In this document: positions 9,141 to 18,994 of the stretch, piece after piece
Position numbering within the stretch: the stretch's first letter is position 1
How the letters are laid out: each line of letters begins with the position of its first letter
DNA from: Salinicola salarius
GTDB lineage: Bacteria > Pseudomonadota > Gammaproteobacteria > Pseudomonadales > Halomonadaceae
Reading direction: 5' to 3'
Assembly (NCBI RefSeq): GCF_002179555.1
Contig: NZ_NHOU01000006.1
Span: forward strand, 73,007 to 137,006
DNA: 64,000 bases
Made by a program: the position numbers and the translations under genes
The notes under the pieces: generated by a model
What the model was told of the DNA's origin: nothing
The model's database searches: none
Seen by the model: only the letters and a program-made list of their open reading frames with translations

Positions 9141-10268
9141 ATGAAAATTCGTGCCGCCGTGATTCATGAAATGAAGAGGCCTCGCCCGTATCGGGAGTCG
9201 CTGCCGATGTCGGTCGAGGAGGTCGAGCTGGATGGGCCAGGGCCGGGGGAGGTGCTGGTCAAGATGCGTGCCGCCGGTCTGTGTCATTCGGATCTGTCCA
9301 CGATCAATGGCGATCGTCCGCGCCCGTTGCCCATGGTGTTGGGCCACGAGGCGGCCGGTGAAGTCGCCGAAGTCGGCGAGGGCGTGACCGATCTCGCCCC
9401 CGGCGATCACGTGGTGTTCTCCTTTGCGCCCAGCTGCGGTGCGTGTTCGTCGTGTCTTTCCGGGCGGGCGGCGTTGTGTCAGCCCGGTGCGGCAGCCAAC
9501 ACCGCCGGGCATCTGCTGGGTGGCGGGATGCGTCTGCACAAGAATGGCCAGAAGATCTATCACCATATCGGCGTTTCCGGTTTTGCCGAGTACACGGTGG
9601 CGTCGCGCCGCTCCCTGACCCGGATCGATCCGGACCTGCCTTTCCATATCGCGGCGCTGTTCGGATGCGCGGTGCTGACAGGCGTCGGTGCGCTGGTGCA
9701 TACGGCGGGCCTGAGATTGGGCCAGTCGGTGCTGGTCGTCGGCCTGGGCGGCGTCGGGCTAGCGGCGGTCATGGGCGCCGTCGGTGGCGGCGCGCGACAG
9801 GTGATCGCGGCGGATATTGCGCCGGACAAGCTGGAGACCGCCAAGGCGATGGGCGCCACGCATATCGTCAACAGCGGCGATCCGGATGCGGTAGAGCAGG
9901 TGCGCGAGATCAGCGGCGGCGGGGTGGACATCGCGGCCGAATTCGCGGGTGTGGCCAAGGCGCTGGAGTTCGCCTACGAGTCCACCGCCCGCGGCGGTAC
10001 GACCGTGACTTCCGGCCTGCCGCATCCTGACGTGCGGTTCGCCATCAGCCCGACGCGCATGGTGGCCGAGGAGCGCACGCTCAAGGGCTCCTACCTGGGC
10101 GGTCACGTGCCATCGCTGGACGTGCCCGAATATATCGCGCTCTATCAGTCCGGCCGCCTGCCGGTGGATCGGCTGCTGACGCACCGATTGAAACTCGACG
10201 AGATCAACCTCGGTTTCGACCGTCTGGCGAGTGGCGAGGCGATACGTCAGATCATCGATTTCGATTGA
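9141..10268 (+). CDS. zinc-dependent alcohol dehydrogenase (MDR superfamily)
   Basis: A 375-aa medium-chain dehydrogenase of the class III-like branch. Catalytic zinc ligands are C48 (GLCHSD) and H69/E70 (GHEAAG). Structural zinc cysteines are C99, C102, C105 and C113. The NAD-binding Rossmann motif GLGGVGLAAV is near 196-205. It oxidises an alcohol to an aldehyde, or the reverse; the substrate is unknown. GGAGAG lies before the ATG. The upstream lactonase would generate a hydroxy acid, so a hydroxy-acid or omega-hydroxybutyrate substrate is a reasonable guess. Confidence 0.88.
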   Translation: MKIRAAVIHEMKRPRPYRESLPMSVEEVELDGPGPGEVLVKMRAAGLCHSDLSTINGDRPRPLPMVLGHEAAGEVAEVGEGVTDLAPGDHVVFSFAPSCGACSSCLSGRAALCQPGAAANTAGHLLGGGMRLHKNGQKIYHHIGVSGFAEYTVASRRSLTRIDPDLPFHIAALFGCAVLTGVGALVHTAGLRLGQSVLVVGLGGVGLAAVMGAVGGGARQVIAADIAPDKLETAKAMGATHIVNSGDPDAVEQVREISGGGVDIAAEFAGVAKALEFAYESTARGGTTVTSGLPHPDVRFAISPTRMVAEERTLKGSYLGGHVPSLDVPEYIALYQSGRLPVDRLLTHRLKLDEINLGFDRLASGEAIRQIIDFD

Positions 10269-10382
10269 GCCTCGAACCGGACGGGGCATGCTCCGGCTGC
10301 TAGTCTTGAATGAGTCTCGAAGGCGTAGTCCGACGTTCGGGCTGCGCCTTTGCATTTCATCCGTCATCGATAGGAGAAGGTC

Positions 10383-11762
<1,380 letters not shown>

Positions 11763-11821
11763 CGACTTCGAATGGATTCCTTCTCCGAACGTCGTTATTC
11801 CGACGTTCCCGGCCGAAAGCA

Positions 11822-11859
11822 AGACGACAACGCCACCCGTTCGGGTGGCGTTGTCGTCT
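11822..11859. terminator. perfect 17-bp hairpin between fumC and the convergent EEP gene
   Basis: Seventeen perfectly paired bases flank a GTTC loop (11839-11842). The genes on both sides point at it, so it is likely a bidirectional terminator. The core CCACCCGTTCGGGTGG recurs in the hairpin at 36677. Confidence 0.85.
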
Positions 11860-11885
11860 GTAAGACTATCGCTGCGGAGACGGCC

Positions 11886-12962
11886 TCAAACCGGCGCTTC
11901 GCCACGCCGTTCCTGAGCCTCTTCGATGGTGTCCGCGGCCTCTTCGCGCTCCTCCGTGTCGGCCTTTTCGGACTCGTTCTCGTCGGCGCGAGAAGGGTTG
12001 TGACATAGCGTGACCAGAATCGGGAAATGGTCCGACCCGATCTCGGACAACCGCTGCATATGAACGAGCGTGAAATGCTCGGTCACGAACACATGATCCA
12101 GTGGCCAGCGCAGCAGGGGATACTTGGCGTGGAAGGTGCTATACCGGCCGCGGCCCCGTCGCAGATCGAGCATGCCGCTGATCTTGCAGAACAGTTTGGT
12201 CGTGGGTGACCACGCCACGTCGTTGAGATCGCCAGCAACGATGGTCGGGCAGTTGTTCTTGGCAATCGTCTGGCCGACCAGCAGCAATTCGGCATCTCGC
12301 CATAATGATTCGTCGCTTTCCGAGGGTGCGGGCGGCCGCGGGTGCAGCGCGTGGAAGCGAATGCGCTTACCGCTCCTGAGTTTGACCCAGGCATGAATCG
12401 AGGGGATGTCGTCCTGGATCAGCCACTGGACCTCGACGTCTTCCAGCGGTAGCCGGGAATAGAGGTGCATGCCGTAAAGATTGTCGAGAGGAATGCGCAC
12501 GGCTTCCGGCATCGCTTCGCCAATGGCGGCATCCATCTGATCTCCCCACCACTGATCGGATTCCAGGGTCAGCAGAATATCGGGCTGGTGCTTCTCGACG
12601 AGAGCGATCAGTTTGTCGGCCTGGCGATTGGGCGTCAGCACGTTGGAGATGAGCAGCTTGAGCTCGCCCTCCGGCTCGTGCGACTTGGCCTTGACCACGG
12701 TGCGCCGAGCCAAAGGCGTCCATGGGTAGATTCGCACCCACTGAATGGCGGCAGCGACCCCGCTGGCGGCGATCCCGGCCCAGTGCCACCAGGCATCGGG
12801 ATGAAAAGCGAGCTGAACCAGTGCCAGTAAGGTGGCGACGATGGCGATCTGGAGCAGCGGGAAATCGAAACTGCGAACACTCCAGTGACGGATCCGCATG
12901 TAGGGCGCCATGGTGATCAGCAGGACGAGGCAGCCGAGACCGGTAAGAAGAAGTTGCAGCAA
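11886..12962 (-). CDS. membrane-anchored endonuclease/exonuclease/phosphatase-family protein
   Basis: A 358-aa protein with two or three hydrophobic segments in the first 85 residues, followed by an EEP (DNase I-like) catalytic domain. The motifs LISNVLTPNRQADKLI, LTLESDQWW, VAGDLNDVAWSPTTK and the final GSDHFPILVTL give the Asn, Glu, Asp/Asn and Asp/His expected for the fold. Many such proteins are uncharacterised; the substrate could be a lipid headgroup, nucleotide or DNA. The start is a TTG at 12962 with AAGGA eight bases before it; an ATG at 12911 would cut the first membrane segment. The acidic C-terminal tail (about 335-355) has no known role. Confidence 0.8.
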   Translation of the reverse strand: MLQLLLTGLGCLVLLITMAPYMRIRHWSVRSFDFPLLQIAIVATLLALVQLAFHPDAWWHWAGIAASGVAAAIQWVRIYPWTPLARRTVVKAKSHEPEGELKLLISNVLTPNRQADKLIALVEKHQPDILLTLESDQWWGDQMDAAIGEAMPEAVRIPLDNLYGMHLYSRLPLEDVEVQWLIQDDIPSIHAWVKLRSGKRIRFHALHPRPPAPSESDESLWRDAELLLVGQTIAKNNCPTIVAGDLNDVAWSPTTKLFCKISGMLDLRRGRGRYSTFHAKYPLLRWPLDHVFVTEHFTLVHMQRLSEIGSDHFPILVTLCHNPSRADENESEKADTEEREEAADTIEEAQERRGEAPV

Positions 12963-13083
12963 CTGGTGGTTCCTTGTGTCGGGATAGGACGCCGTGTTCG
13001 GCCAAGGTTAACAGAAACATGACCGGCACCCACGGCCAGTATGGCCTGGCGACGATTCCCGACAGAGCGAAATTCGTGAGACT

Positions 13084-13149
13084 TTAGAAGGGGTTGGCCA
13101 GGAACTTCACAGCCATCTTGCCCGGGCTGCGTTCATGAACCTGGCTCAT
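13084..13149 (-). other. 21-codon ORF overlapping the glpD stop by ATGA
   Basis: On the minus strand the last bases of glpD form ATGA, so an ATG overlaps the TGA stop. The ORF reads MSQVHERSPGKMAVKFLANP plus one residue and then TAA. Such overlaps allow translational coupling, but the peptide has no recognised family and could be chance or the tail of a decayed gene. Confidence 0.2.
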
Positions 13150-14672
13150 GAAACCTTGGAAAGAACCCCCTGATTGGCGATGGCCGGATGCTGCTCCAGG
13201 TAGTGCGTCAGCGCCTGTTGTTCATCCTGGGTCAAACGTAGCCCCAGCTTGCTGCGACGCCACAGAATATCCTCTCTGCCATGTGCCCATTCGTGTTCGA
13301 TCAGGTAGTCGACCTCGGCGCGCGTCAAGCCGCCGCCGAAATGCTGGCCGAGGTCTTCCTGGCTCTGTTTGCCTTCCAGGAAATTAAGGCACAGCGTGCC
13401 GTAACTGGAGCCAAAGCGTTCGGCACGCTCCCGGCCGAGGAACGGATACTCGCGCAGCAACTGTGTGACGAATGCCTGACGCGATTCGATATCCCCGCCA
13501 GGGAGTCGAGCGTCGGCCGTCCAGGCTTGCCCCATGTGCGGCAGCAGTGGTTGCAGTTTGTGCATGGCCGCTTCGGCGAGCTTGCGGTAGGTCGTGATCT
13601 TGCCGCCGAAGATCGACAGCATCGGCACGCCGTGCTTGTCGAGATCGAGCGTGTAATCGCGCGTCATGGCGGAGGGGTTTTCCGATTCGTCATCGCATAG
13701 CGGCCGGACGCCGGCATAGGTCGAAATGACATCCGCTCGGCTCAGCTTCCTGACGAAGTGCGCATTGAGTACGTCGAGCAGGTAGTCGATCTCTTCGTCG
13801 TTGATGCTGACCTTGGCCGGGTCGCCCTGGTAGCGGCGATCGGTCGTGCCGATCAGGCTGAAACGCTGCTGGTAGGGGAGCACGAAAACGATGCGACCAT
13901 CCTGGTTCTGAAGAATGTAGGCCCGATCGTCGTCGTTGAGTCGCGGCACGATCAGGTGGCTGCCCTGAATCATGCGGATGCCGTAACGCGAATCACGCTT
14001 GGCATTGCCTTTGACGAAGGATTCCACCCAGGGGCCGGCGGCGTTGACCAGCACCTTGCCCCGATGCTCGTGGCGTTCGCCGGTGTCCCGGTCTTCGAGG
14101 CTGACCACCCAGTGCCCCGATTCCTCGCGAGCCTCGGTGCAGCGGGTGCGAACCCGGATGTCCGCGCCTTTTTCCTGCGCCTGCAGCGCATTGAGGACCA
14201 CCAGCCGGGCATCATCCACCCAGCAGTCTGAGTATTCGAACCCGCGCTTGATCGTCGGCACCAGTGGGCTCTCGCTGCCGAAGCGCAGGCTCCTGGCGTT
14301 GGGCAGGCTGTCCCGGTGGCTCAGGTGATCGTAGAGGAACAGCCCGGTACGAATCATCCAGCCCGGACGAAGGTGGGGCTGATGCGGAAGGATGAAGCGT
14401 AGCGGCCAGACGATGTGAGGCGCCTTGCGCAGCATGACTTCGCGCTCCCTCAGCGCCTCGCGAACGAGGCGGAATTCCCGATGCTCGAGATAGCGAAGGC
14501 CGCCATGGATCAGCTTGCTGCTGGCGGAGGAGGTCGCGCTGGCCAGATCGTCCTGTTCGCACAGGAGCACGGAAAGGCCTCGTCCGGCGGCGTCGTTGGC
14601 GATGCCGGTACCGTTGATGCCGCCTCCGACAACGATGAGATCGTAAACGTGGTGCCCTGTCGTTGAGGCCAT
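13146..14672 (-). CDS. glpD: aerobic glycerol-3-phosphate dehydrogenase
   Basis: A 508-aa flavoprotein that oxidises sn-glycerol-3-phosphate to dihydroxyacetone phosphate and feeds electrons to ubiquinone at the inner membrane. The FAD-binding motif VVGGGINGTGIANDAAGRG sits near the N-terminus, followed by SSASSKLIHGGLRYLE and, later, the conserved FGGKITTYRKLAEAA. An upstream in-frame ATG (14732) adds 20 residues, but the ATG at 14672 is preceded by GGAGG and matches family length. A GlpR-like operator lies 32 bp upstream. It completes the glycerol pathway with glpK and glpF on the other side of glpR. Confidence 0.96.
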   Translation of the reverse strand: MASTTGHHVYDLIVVGGGINGTGIANDAAGRGLSVLLCEQDDLASATSSASSKLIHGGLRYLEHREFRLVREALREREVMLRKAPHIVWPLRFILPHQPHLRPGWMIRTGLFLYDHLSHRDSLPNARSLRFGSESPLVPTIKRGFEYSDCWVDDARLVVLNALQAQEKGADIRVRTRCTEAREESGHWVVSLEDRDTGERHEHRGKVLVNAAGPWVESFVKGNAKRDSRYGIRMIQGSHLIVPRLNDDDRAYILQNQDGRIVFVLPYQQRFSLIGTTDRRYQGDPAKVSINDEEIDYLLDVLNAHFVRKLSRADVISTYAGVRPLCDDESENPSAMTRDYTLDLDKHGVPMLSIFGGKITTYRKLAEAAMHKLQPLLPHMGQAWTADARLPGGDIESRQAFVTQLLREYPFLGRERAERFGSSYGTLCLNFLEGKQSQEDLGQHFGGGLTRAEVDYLIEHEWAHGREDILWRRSKLGLRLTQDEQQALTHYLEQHPAIANQGVLSKVS

Positions 14673-14703
14673 GCCGTCCTCCGAAAAGGTGATGGAGTTG
14701 GAT

Positions 14704-14722
14704 ATGTTCGATTGCGAAAATA
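14704..14722 (-). promoter_or_regulatory. putative GlpR operator upstream of glpD
   Basis: ATGTTCGATTGCGAAAATA is close to the enterobacterial GlpR operator (ATGTTCGATAACGAACATT-like). A second half-match ending CGAACAT lies just upstream at about 14727-14743. Repression by GlpR and relief by glycerol-3-phosphate is the expected control. Confidence 0.65.
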
Positions 14723-14816
14723 GTTTAATCACTTCCGAACATCAATAGTGGCAGGGTGTTTTCATAGACCAATTGGGGAGGGGAAGAGCAGCCAGCGGGG
14801 CCATATGGCGAAACGA

Positions 14817-14841
14817 CAAAGCCGGCGCGAGGCCGGCTTTG
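14817..14841. terminator. hairpin after glpR
   Basis: CAAAGCCGGC / GCCGGCTTTG form a perfect 10-bp stem with loop GCGAG. It lies 23 bp past the stop of the minus-strand glpR gene and should end its transcript before glpD. Confidence 0.75.
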
Positions 14842-14863
14842 TCAAAAGAGAAGGGTAGAGACT

Positions 14864-15670
14864 TCAGCCGGCGTAGGCCGTGACGGCTTCTCTGTCGGCA
14901 GGGACCGACGGGTCGGCGACGTAAAGTGCGACGTCGTGTTCGCGCATCAGACGGCACAGCATCTCCGGGGGCTGGCGGTCGGTGAAGAAGGCATTGATCT
15001 GGCTGAGATTGCCCTGACGCACCACGGCGTTGCGATGGAACTTCGAGTGATCCGCTGCCAGGAAGACCTGGCGGGAGTTGCGCAGGATGGCCTGCGCTAC
15101 GCGGACTTCCTGATAATCGAACTCCAGCAATGAGCCATCGCCATCGATGCCGCTGATCCCGATGATGCCGTAGTCCACCTTGAACTGGTTGATGAAATCG
15201 ATGGTGGCCTCGCCGATGATGCCGCCGTCGCGAGAGCGAACCTGGCCGCCGGCGACGATGACGTTGAAGTCGGTCTTGTGCTGCAGAATGGCGGCCACGT
15301 TGAGGTTGTTGGTGATGACTTCGAGTCCGCTGTGCTGGCATAGCGCCTCTGCAATGAACTCGTTGCTGGTCCCGATGTTGATGAACAGTGACGAAGAGTC
15401 GGGAATATGGCTGGCGAGCATCTCGGCGATGCGACGCTTGGCGTCCAGGTTCAACGTCTTGCGGGTGTGATAGGCGGTGTTGACGGTGCTCGACTCGAGT
15501 CCGGCGCCGCCATGGACGCGCTTGACGACACCTTCTTCCGCCAGTTGATTGAGGTCCCGGCGCACCGTCTGGGGCGTGACATCGAAGTCTCTCGCGAGTT
15601 GTTCGATCGACGCATAGCCCTGGCGCTTGACCAGCTCGACGATGGCTGCGTGACGTTCCTGCTGTGTCAT
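14864..15670 (-). CDS. glpR: DeoR-family repressor of glycerol-3-phosphate metabolism
   Basis: A 268-aa repressor with a DeoR helix-turn-helix at about residues 5-58 ([20 protein letters not shown], then [21 protein letters not shown]) and a C-terminal sugar-phosphate-binding domain ([25 protein letters not shown]). It sits between glpD and glpKF, and GlpR-like sites occur in front of both units. The expected inducer is glycerol-3-phosphate. A perfect palindrome lies 62 bp upstream of its start. Confidence 0.93.
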   Translation of the reverse strand: MTQQERHAAIVELVKRQGYASIEQLARDFDVTPQTVRRDLNQLAEEGVVKRVHGGAGLESSTVNTAYHTRKTLNLDAKRRIAEMLASHIPDSSSLFINIGTSNEFIAEALCQHSGLEVITNNLNVAAILQHKTDFNVIVAGGQVRSRDGGIIGEATIDFINQFKVDYGIIGISGIDGDGSLLEFDYQEVRVAQAILRNSRQVFLAADHSKFHRNAVVRQGNLSQINAFFTDRQPPEMLCRLMREHDVALYVADPSVPADREAVTAYAG

Positions 15671-15983
15671 GTTGATTCCCTGCCGCGGCCCGATGGCTAT
15701 TCTGGAAAAGGGTTGATTGGCTCTACAAAGTCTTTCTAGAAAGCGTTTTTAGAAAGAGTGGGTTGGCGCCAGTTTACCAAAGCCGACCGCATTGCCGTTG
15801 CTTCGGGTAAGGCCGCGGCGTTCCTTGTGAGTTCGACCATGGTCTAAGTGTTGGAAAGCGAATTCATATTGTTGTCAATCGAAAATAAAAATAGGGTTGA
15901 TAGTCTGAAAACGAACCTTCCGGTGTAGCGATTCCGATCATGGGTCGCGTTCCGGCTGAACGTGACCATCAAGGAGTAAAACG
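15671..15983. promoter_or_regulatory. divergent control region between glpR and glpK
   Basis: No gene is visible. It contains the perfect 12-bp palindrome CTTTCTAGAAAG (15732-15743), followed by a further TAGAAAG half (15750-15756), and the GlpR-like site at 15869-15887. The right part is AT-rich, as expected of a promoter. Confidence 0.5.
15869..15887 (+). promoter_or_regulatory. putative GlpR operator upstream of glpK
   Basis: TTGTTGTCAATCGAAAATA agrees at 13 of 19 positions with the glpD operator candidate, best in the right half (CGAAAATA). It overlaps a possible -35 element TTGTCA. It lies 96 bp before the glpK start. Confidence 0.45.
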
Positions 15984-17489
15984 ATGGCTTCATATATTCT
16001 GTCTATCGATCAGGGGACGACGAGCTCCCGGGCGATACTGTTCGACCGCCAGGGTCAGGTCGCGGGCGTGGCTCAGGAAGAGTTCGCTCAGCATTTTCCG
16101 CATGATGGTTGGGTCGAGCACCATACCGACGATATCTGGCAGTCGGTGTTGCGAACCTCTCGTCAGGTCATGCAGAACCTGGGCGTTTCCTCCAGTGACG
16201 TTGCCGGCATCGGAATTACCAACCAGCGCGAAACCACCGTGCTGTGGGATCGCAAGACGGGCGAAACGCTTCACAACGCCATCGTCTGGCAGGATCGACG
16301 CACCAGCAGCTATTGCCGGGAACTGATCCAGCAGGGCCACGAGAACTTCATCCAGGAGCGCACGGGGCTGCTGATCGACCCTTACTTCTCGGCGACCAAG
16401 ATTCGTTGGCTGCTGGACAACGTGGAAGGCGCTCGGGAGCGGGCCGAGCGTGGCGATCTGGCTTTCGGGACGGTCGACAGTTTCCTGCTGTGGAAACTCA
16501 CCGGCGGCAAGGTGCACGCCACCGATGCGACCAACGCTTGCCGTACCTGTCTGTTCAACATCCATACCCAGGCCTGGGATCAGGAGCTGCTCGATCTGTT
16601 CCAGATTCCGGCGTCGCTCATGCCCGAAGTGCTAGACTCCAGCGCCGAGTTCGGCATCACCACACCGGAATTGCTGGGCGGCCCGATCCCCATCGCGGGG
16701 ATTGCCGGCGATCAGCAGGCCGCGCTGATCGGCCAGACCTGCTTTTCTCCCGGCATGTGCAAGAGCACCTACGGTACCGGCTGTTTCATGATCATGAATA
16801 CCGGCGATACGCCGGAGGTTTCCAGAAACCGTCTTCTGACGACGGTGGCCTACCGCCTGAACGGCAAGCCGACCTACGCCATGGAAGGCAGCATTTTCGT
16901 GGCGGGTGCCACCGTGCAATGGATGCGGGACGGTCTCAAGCTCTTCGGCACGGCTTCCGAAACCGAAGCGCTGGCCCGCAAGACTCGGATGGGGCACGGC
17001 GTCTATCTGGTGCCGGCGTTCACCGGTCTGGGGGCGCCGCATTGGGATCCGCAGGCCAGGGGGGCGATCTTCGGCTTGACGCGGGATACCGGTATCGCCG
17101 AGATCGTGGCGGCCGGGTTGCAGGCCGTCTGCTACCAGACGCGCGATCTGCAGGGTTGCATGGACGACGACATCGAGGCTCGCATCGACCGCCTGCGCGT
17201 CGACGGCGGCATGGTCAGCAACAATTGGGTCATGCAGTTCCTGGCGGACATGCTGGGCGTCCCGGTGGACCGGCCCACGATTCTGGAGACCACCGCGCTG
17301 GGCGCGGCCTATCTGGCCGGATTGCAGGTCGGCTGGTATTCGAACCTCGAGGAGATCAGCGCGCTCTGGCGCTGCGAGCGTACCTTCGAACCGCAGATGA
17401 CAGAAGCCGAGCGGGAACGGCTCTACAGCGGCTGGCTCGATGCCATATCCCGCGTGAAGTGTCGTGACCAGACAGGTGCGGAAGCATGA
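15984..17489 (+). CDS. glpK: glycerol kinase
   Basis: A 501-aa FGGY-family kinase that phosphorylates glycerol to sn-glycerol-3-phosphate, trapping it in the cytoplasm. Visible signatures are the N-terminal [20 protein letters not shown] phosphate-binding loop, [30 protein letters not shown] and [20 protein letters not shown]. Length is standard. AAGGAG precedes the ATG. The stop overlaps the glpF start by four bases (ATGA), so the two are translationally coupled. A GlpR-like operator lies upstream. Confidence 0.97.
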   Translation: MASYILSIDQGTTSSRAILFDRQGQVAGVAQEEFAQHFPHDGWVEHHTDDIWQSVLRTSRQVMQNLGVSSSDVAGIGITNQRETTVLWDRKTGETLHNAIVWQDRRTSSYCRELIQQGHENFIQERTGLLIDPYFSATKIRWLLDNVEGARERAERGDLAFGTVDSFLLWKLTGGKVHATDATNACRTCLFNIHTQAWDQELLDLFQIPASLMPEVLDSSAEFGITTPELLGGPIPIAGIAGDQQAALIGQTCFSPGMCKSTYGTGCFMIMNTGDTPEVSRNRLLTTVAYRLNGKPTYAMEGSIFVAGATVQWMRDGLKLFGTASETEALARKTRMGHGVYLVPAFTGLGAPHWDPQARGAIFGLTRDTGIAEIVAAGLQAVCYQTRDLQGCMDDDIEARIDRLRVDGGMVSNNWVMQFLADMLGVPVDRPTILETTALGAAYLAGLQVGWYSNLEEISALWRCERTFEPQMTEAERERLYSGWLDAISRVKCRDQTGAEA

Positions 17490-18214
17490 TCTGGGAGGTC
17501 ATGCGCGGCGAATTCCTCGGCACGATGTTCCTGATCGTGTTCGGCGGTGGTGTCGTCGCCAATGTCGTGCTCACCAACACCAAGGGTAACGGTTCGGGGT
17601 GGATCGTCATCGCGACGGGGTGGGGCTTTGCGGTCATGATCGGCGTCTTCGTGGCGATGGCCACCGGATCGCCGCAGGCCGATCTCAACCCCGCCGTTAC
17701 CTTGTCCAAATGGATTCTGGGCATCCATCAGGGGGTCGAGCTGGTAGGCTCGATGATCGCCGCGCAGATGGCGGGCGCCTTCGTGGGGGCTATCGGTGTC
17801 TGGCTCGCCTATCTGCCTCACTGGCGGTGTACTGAAGATAGCGCGGTCAAGCGGGCGGTATTCTGTACCGATCCGGCGGTCTCGCACCGGACCGGCAACC
17901 TGCTCTGCGAGCTCATTGGTACGCTGGTGCTGATCTTCGGCATCGGCGCGATCGCCAGCTCCGGGACGATCAGCGACGGTCTGCTGCCTTACCTGGTCGG
18001 CATGCTGGTCTGGGCGATCGGGCTGTCGCTGGGCGGGCCTACCGGATACGCGATCAATCCCGCACGGGATCTGGGGCCGAGGTTGGCTCACGCCGTGCTG
18101 CCCATTCACGGCAAGGGGGACTCGGGCTGGCAGTATGCCTGGGTTCCCATCGTCGGGCCGCTGGCGGGCGCGGTGGTTGCCGCGCTGATGTGGCAGCGCC
18201 TGTTGCCGGTTTGA
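17486..18214 (+). CDS. glpF: glycerol uptake facilitator (aquaglyceroporin)
   Basis: A 242-aa MIP-family channel with six membrane segments. Both pore half-helices are present: NPA at 68-70 ([12 protein letters not shown]) and NPARD at 191-195 ([11 protein letters not shown]); the Asp after the second NPA-R is the glycerol-channel signature. It passes glycerol through the inner membrane. Gene order is kinase then facilitator, the reverse of the E. coli order. The two overlap by ATGA. Confidence 0.95.
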   Translation: MIWEVMRGEFLGTMFLIVFGGGVVANVVLTNTKGNGSGWIVIATGWGFAVMIGVFVAMATGSPQADLNPAVTLSKWILGIHQGVELVGSMIAAQMAGAFVGAIGVWLAYLPHWRCTEDSAVKRAVFCTDPAVSHRTGNLLCELIGTLVLIFGIGAIASSGTISDGLLPYLVGMLVWAIGLSLGGPTGYAINPARDLGPRLAHAVLPIHGKGDSGWQYAWVPIVGPLAGAVVAALMWQRLLPV

Positions 18215-18348
18215 TGGCAGGTGCCAATGGGCAGCGGTATTCAGGCGATGCGACGTGGCATTGCGGTAGATGGCGCGTCGCTCGCCGGCCGAAAGCGAAT
18301 TGTCTCGACATGACAGGCAGTTGGCGAAAATTTTTTATGTGTAGAGGG

Positions 18349-18376
18349 TTGCATTCCGCGGCTGCCCGGGTAGAAT
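18349..18376 (+). promoter_or_regulatory. probable sigma-70 promoter of the tRNA-Val genes
   Basis: TTGCAT (18349-18354), a 16-bp spacer and TAGAAT (18371-18376), preceded by the A/T-rich AAAATTTTTTATGT that could act as an UP element and followed by a GC-bearing discriminator. It lies about 40 bp before the first tRNA. Confidence 0.6.
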
Positions 18377-18416
18377 TCGCATCCGTTGTCACGGCGAGCC
18401 CGCCGCAACACGAAGT

Positions 18417-18493
18417 AGGACCGTAGCTCAGTTGGTTAGAGCGCCACGTTGACATCGTGGAGGTCAGCGGTTCAAATCCGCTCGGTCCTACCA
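18417..18493 (+). tRNA. tRNA-Val (anticodon GAC)
   Basis: A 77-nt cloverleaf: acceptor AGGACCG/CGGTCCT, D-arm GCTCAGTTGGTTAGAGC, anticodon stem CCACG/CGTGG with loop TTGACAT (GAC), T-arm GCGGTTCAAATCCGC, and encoded CCA. Reads GUC/GUU valine codons. Confidence 0.97.
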
Positions 18494-18523
18494 ATACAGA
18501 TTGGGCTTGTGACGACTACCTAC

Positions 18524-18600
18524 AGGACCATAGCTCAGTTGGTTAGAGCGCCACGTTGACATCGTGGAGGTCAGCGGTTCAAATCCGCTTGGTCCTACCA
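18524..18600 (+). tRNA. tRNA-Val (anticodon GAC), second copy
   Basis: A 77-nt near-copy of the tRNA 30 bp upstream. It differs by a paired acceptor change (AGGACCA/TGGTCCT), so the stem is kept. Anticodon GAC, CCA encoded. Confidence 0.97.
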
Positions 18601-18610
18601 GATTTCGAAA

Positions 18611-18636
18611 CCCCGAGCTCCGGCTCGGGGTTTTTT
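18611..18636 (+). terminator. Rho-independent terminator after the tRNA pair
   Basis: CCCCGAGC / GCTCGGGG 8-bp stem with loop TCCG, followed by TTTTTT. Confidence 0.95.
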
Positions 18637-18657
18637 GTGTCCGTTATTCCATTCTTA

Positions 18658-18699
18658 CCATCCGCCATCCGCCATCCGCCATCCGCCATCCGCCATCCG
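18658..18699. repeat. six tandem 7-bp repeats
   Basis: CCATCCG is repeated six times without change. Copy number of such a tract may vary between strains by slippage; no role is evident. Confidence 0.9.
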
Positions 18700-18755
18700 C
18701 CGCTGACGAATCGTCATCGGTCACCGAAACGCCATTCGCTTCCGCCGACCGTGTT

Positions 18756-18783
18756 GGTTTCCGAACAAGTAGTGTTGGAAACC
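18756..18783. promoter_or_regulatory. 11-bp hairpin or operator in the glpS upstream region
   Basis: GGTTTCC-g-AACA pairs with TGTTGGAAACC around AGTAG, one bulged base. There is no T-run after it on the plus strand, so a protein-binding site or mRNA structure is as likely as a terminator. Confidence 0.35.
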
Positions 18784-18994
18784 CGCCTCTTTCCACTGCC
18801 GTTATTATCGTAAAGCGAGTGCTACGTGTTGGACATTAGTGGTTAAGACTAAGGTGTTAAATATTTTAAGTTCATTCAAATCAAACAAATAGAATTCTTT
18901 TTTTATTAGTGACGCTGATTCCTTTTTTGGTCGTATAGCTTTATGAAACGGCTGTTCTAGGATGCTCGAAAGAGAAAAAGGAACGGCGCCACTC

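Larger units (their letters stand above)
18637..18994. other. gene-free region before glpS
   Basis: No gene is visible. It holds six tandem CCATCCG heptamers, an imperfect hairpin (18756-18783) and a markedly AT-rich stretch (about 18840-18955) that must contain the promoter of the glpSTPQUV operon. No clear GlpR-like site was found. Confidence 0.6.
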
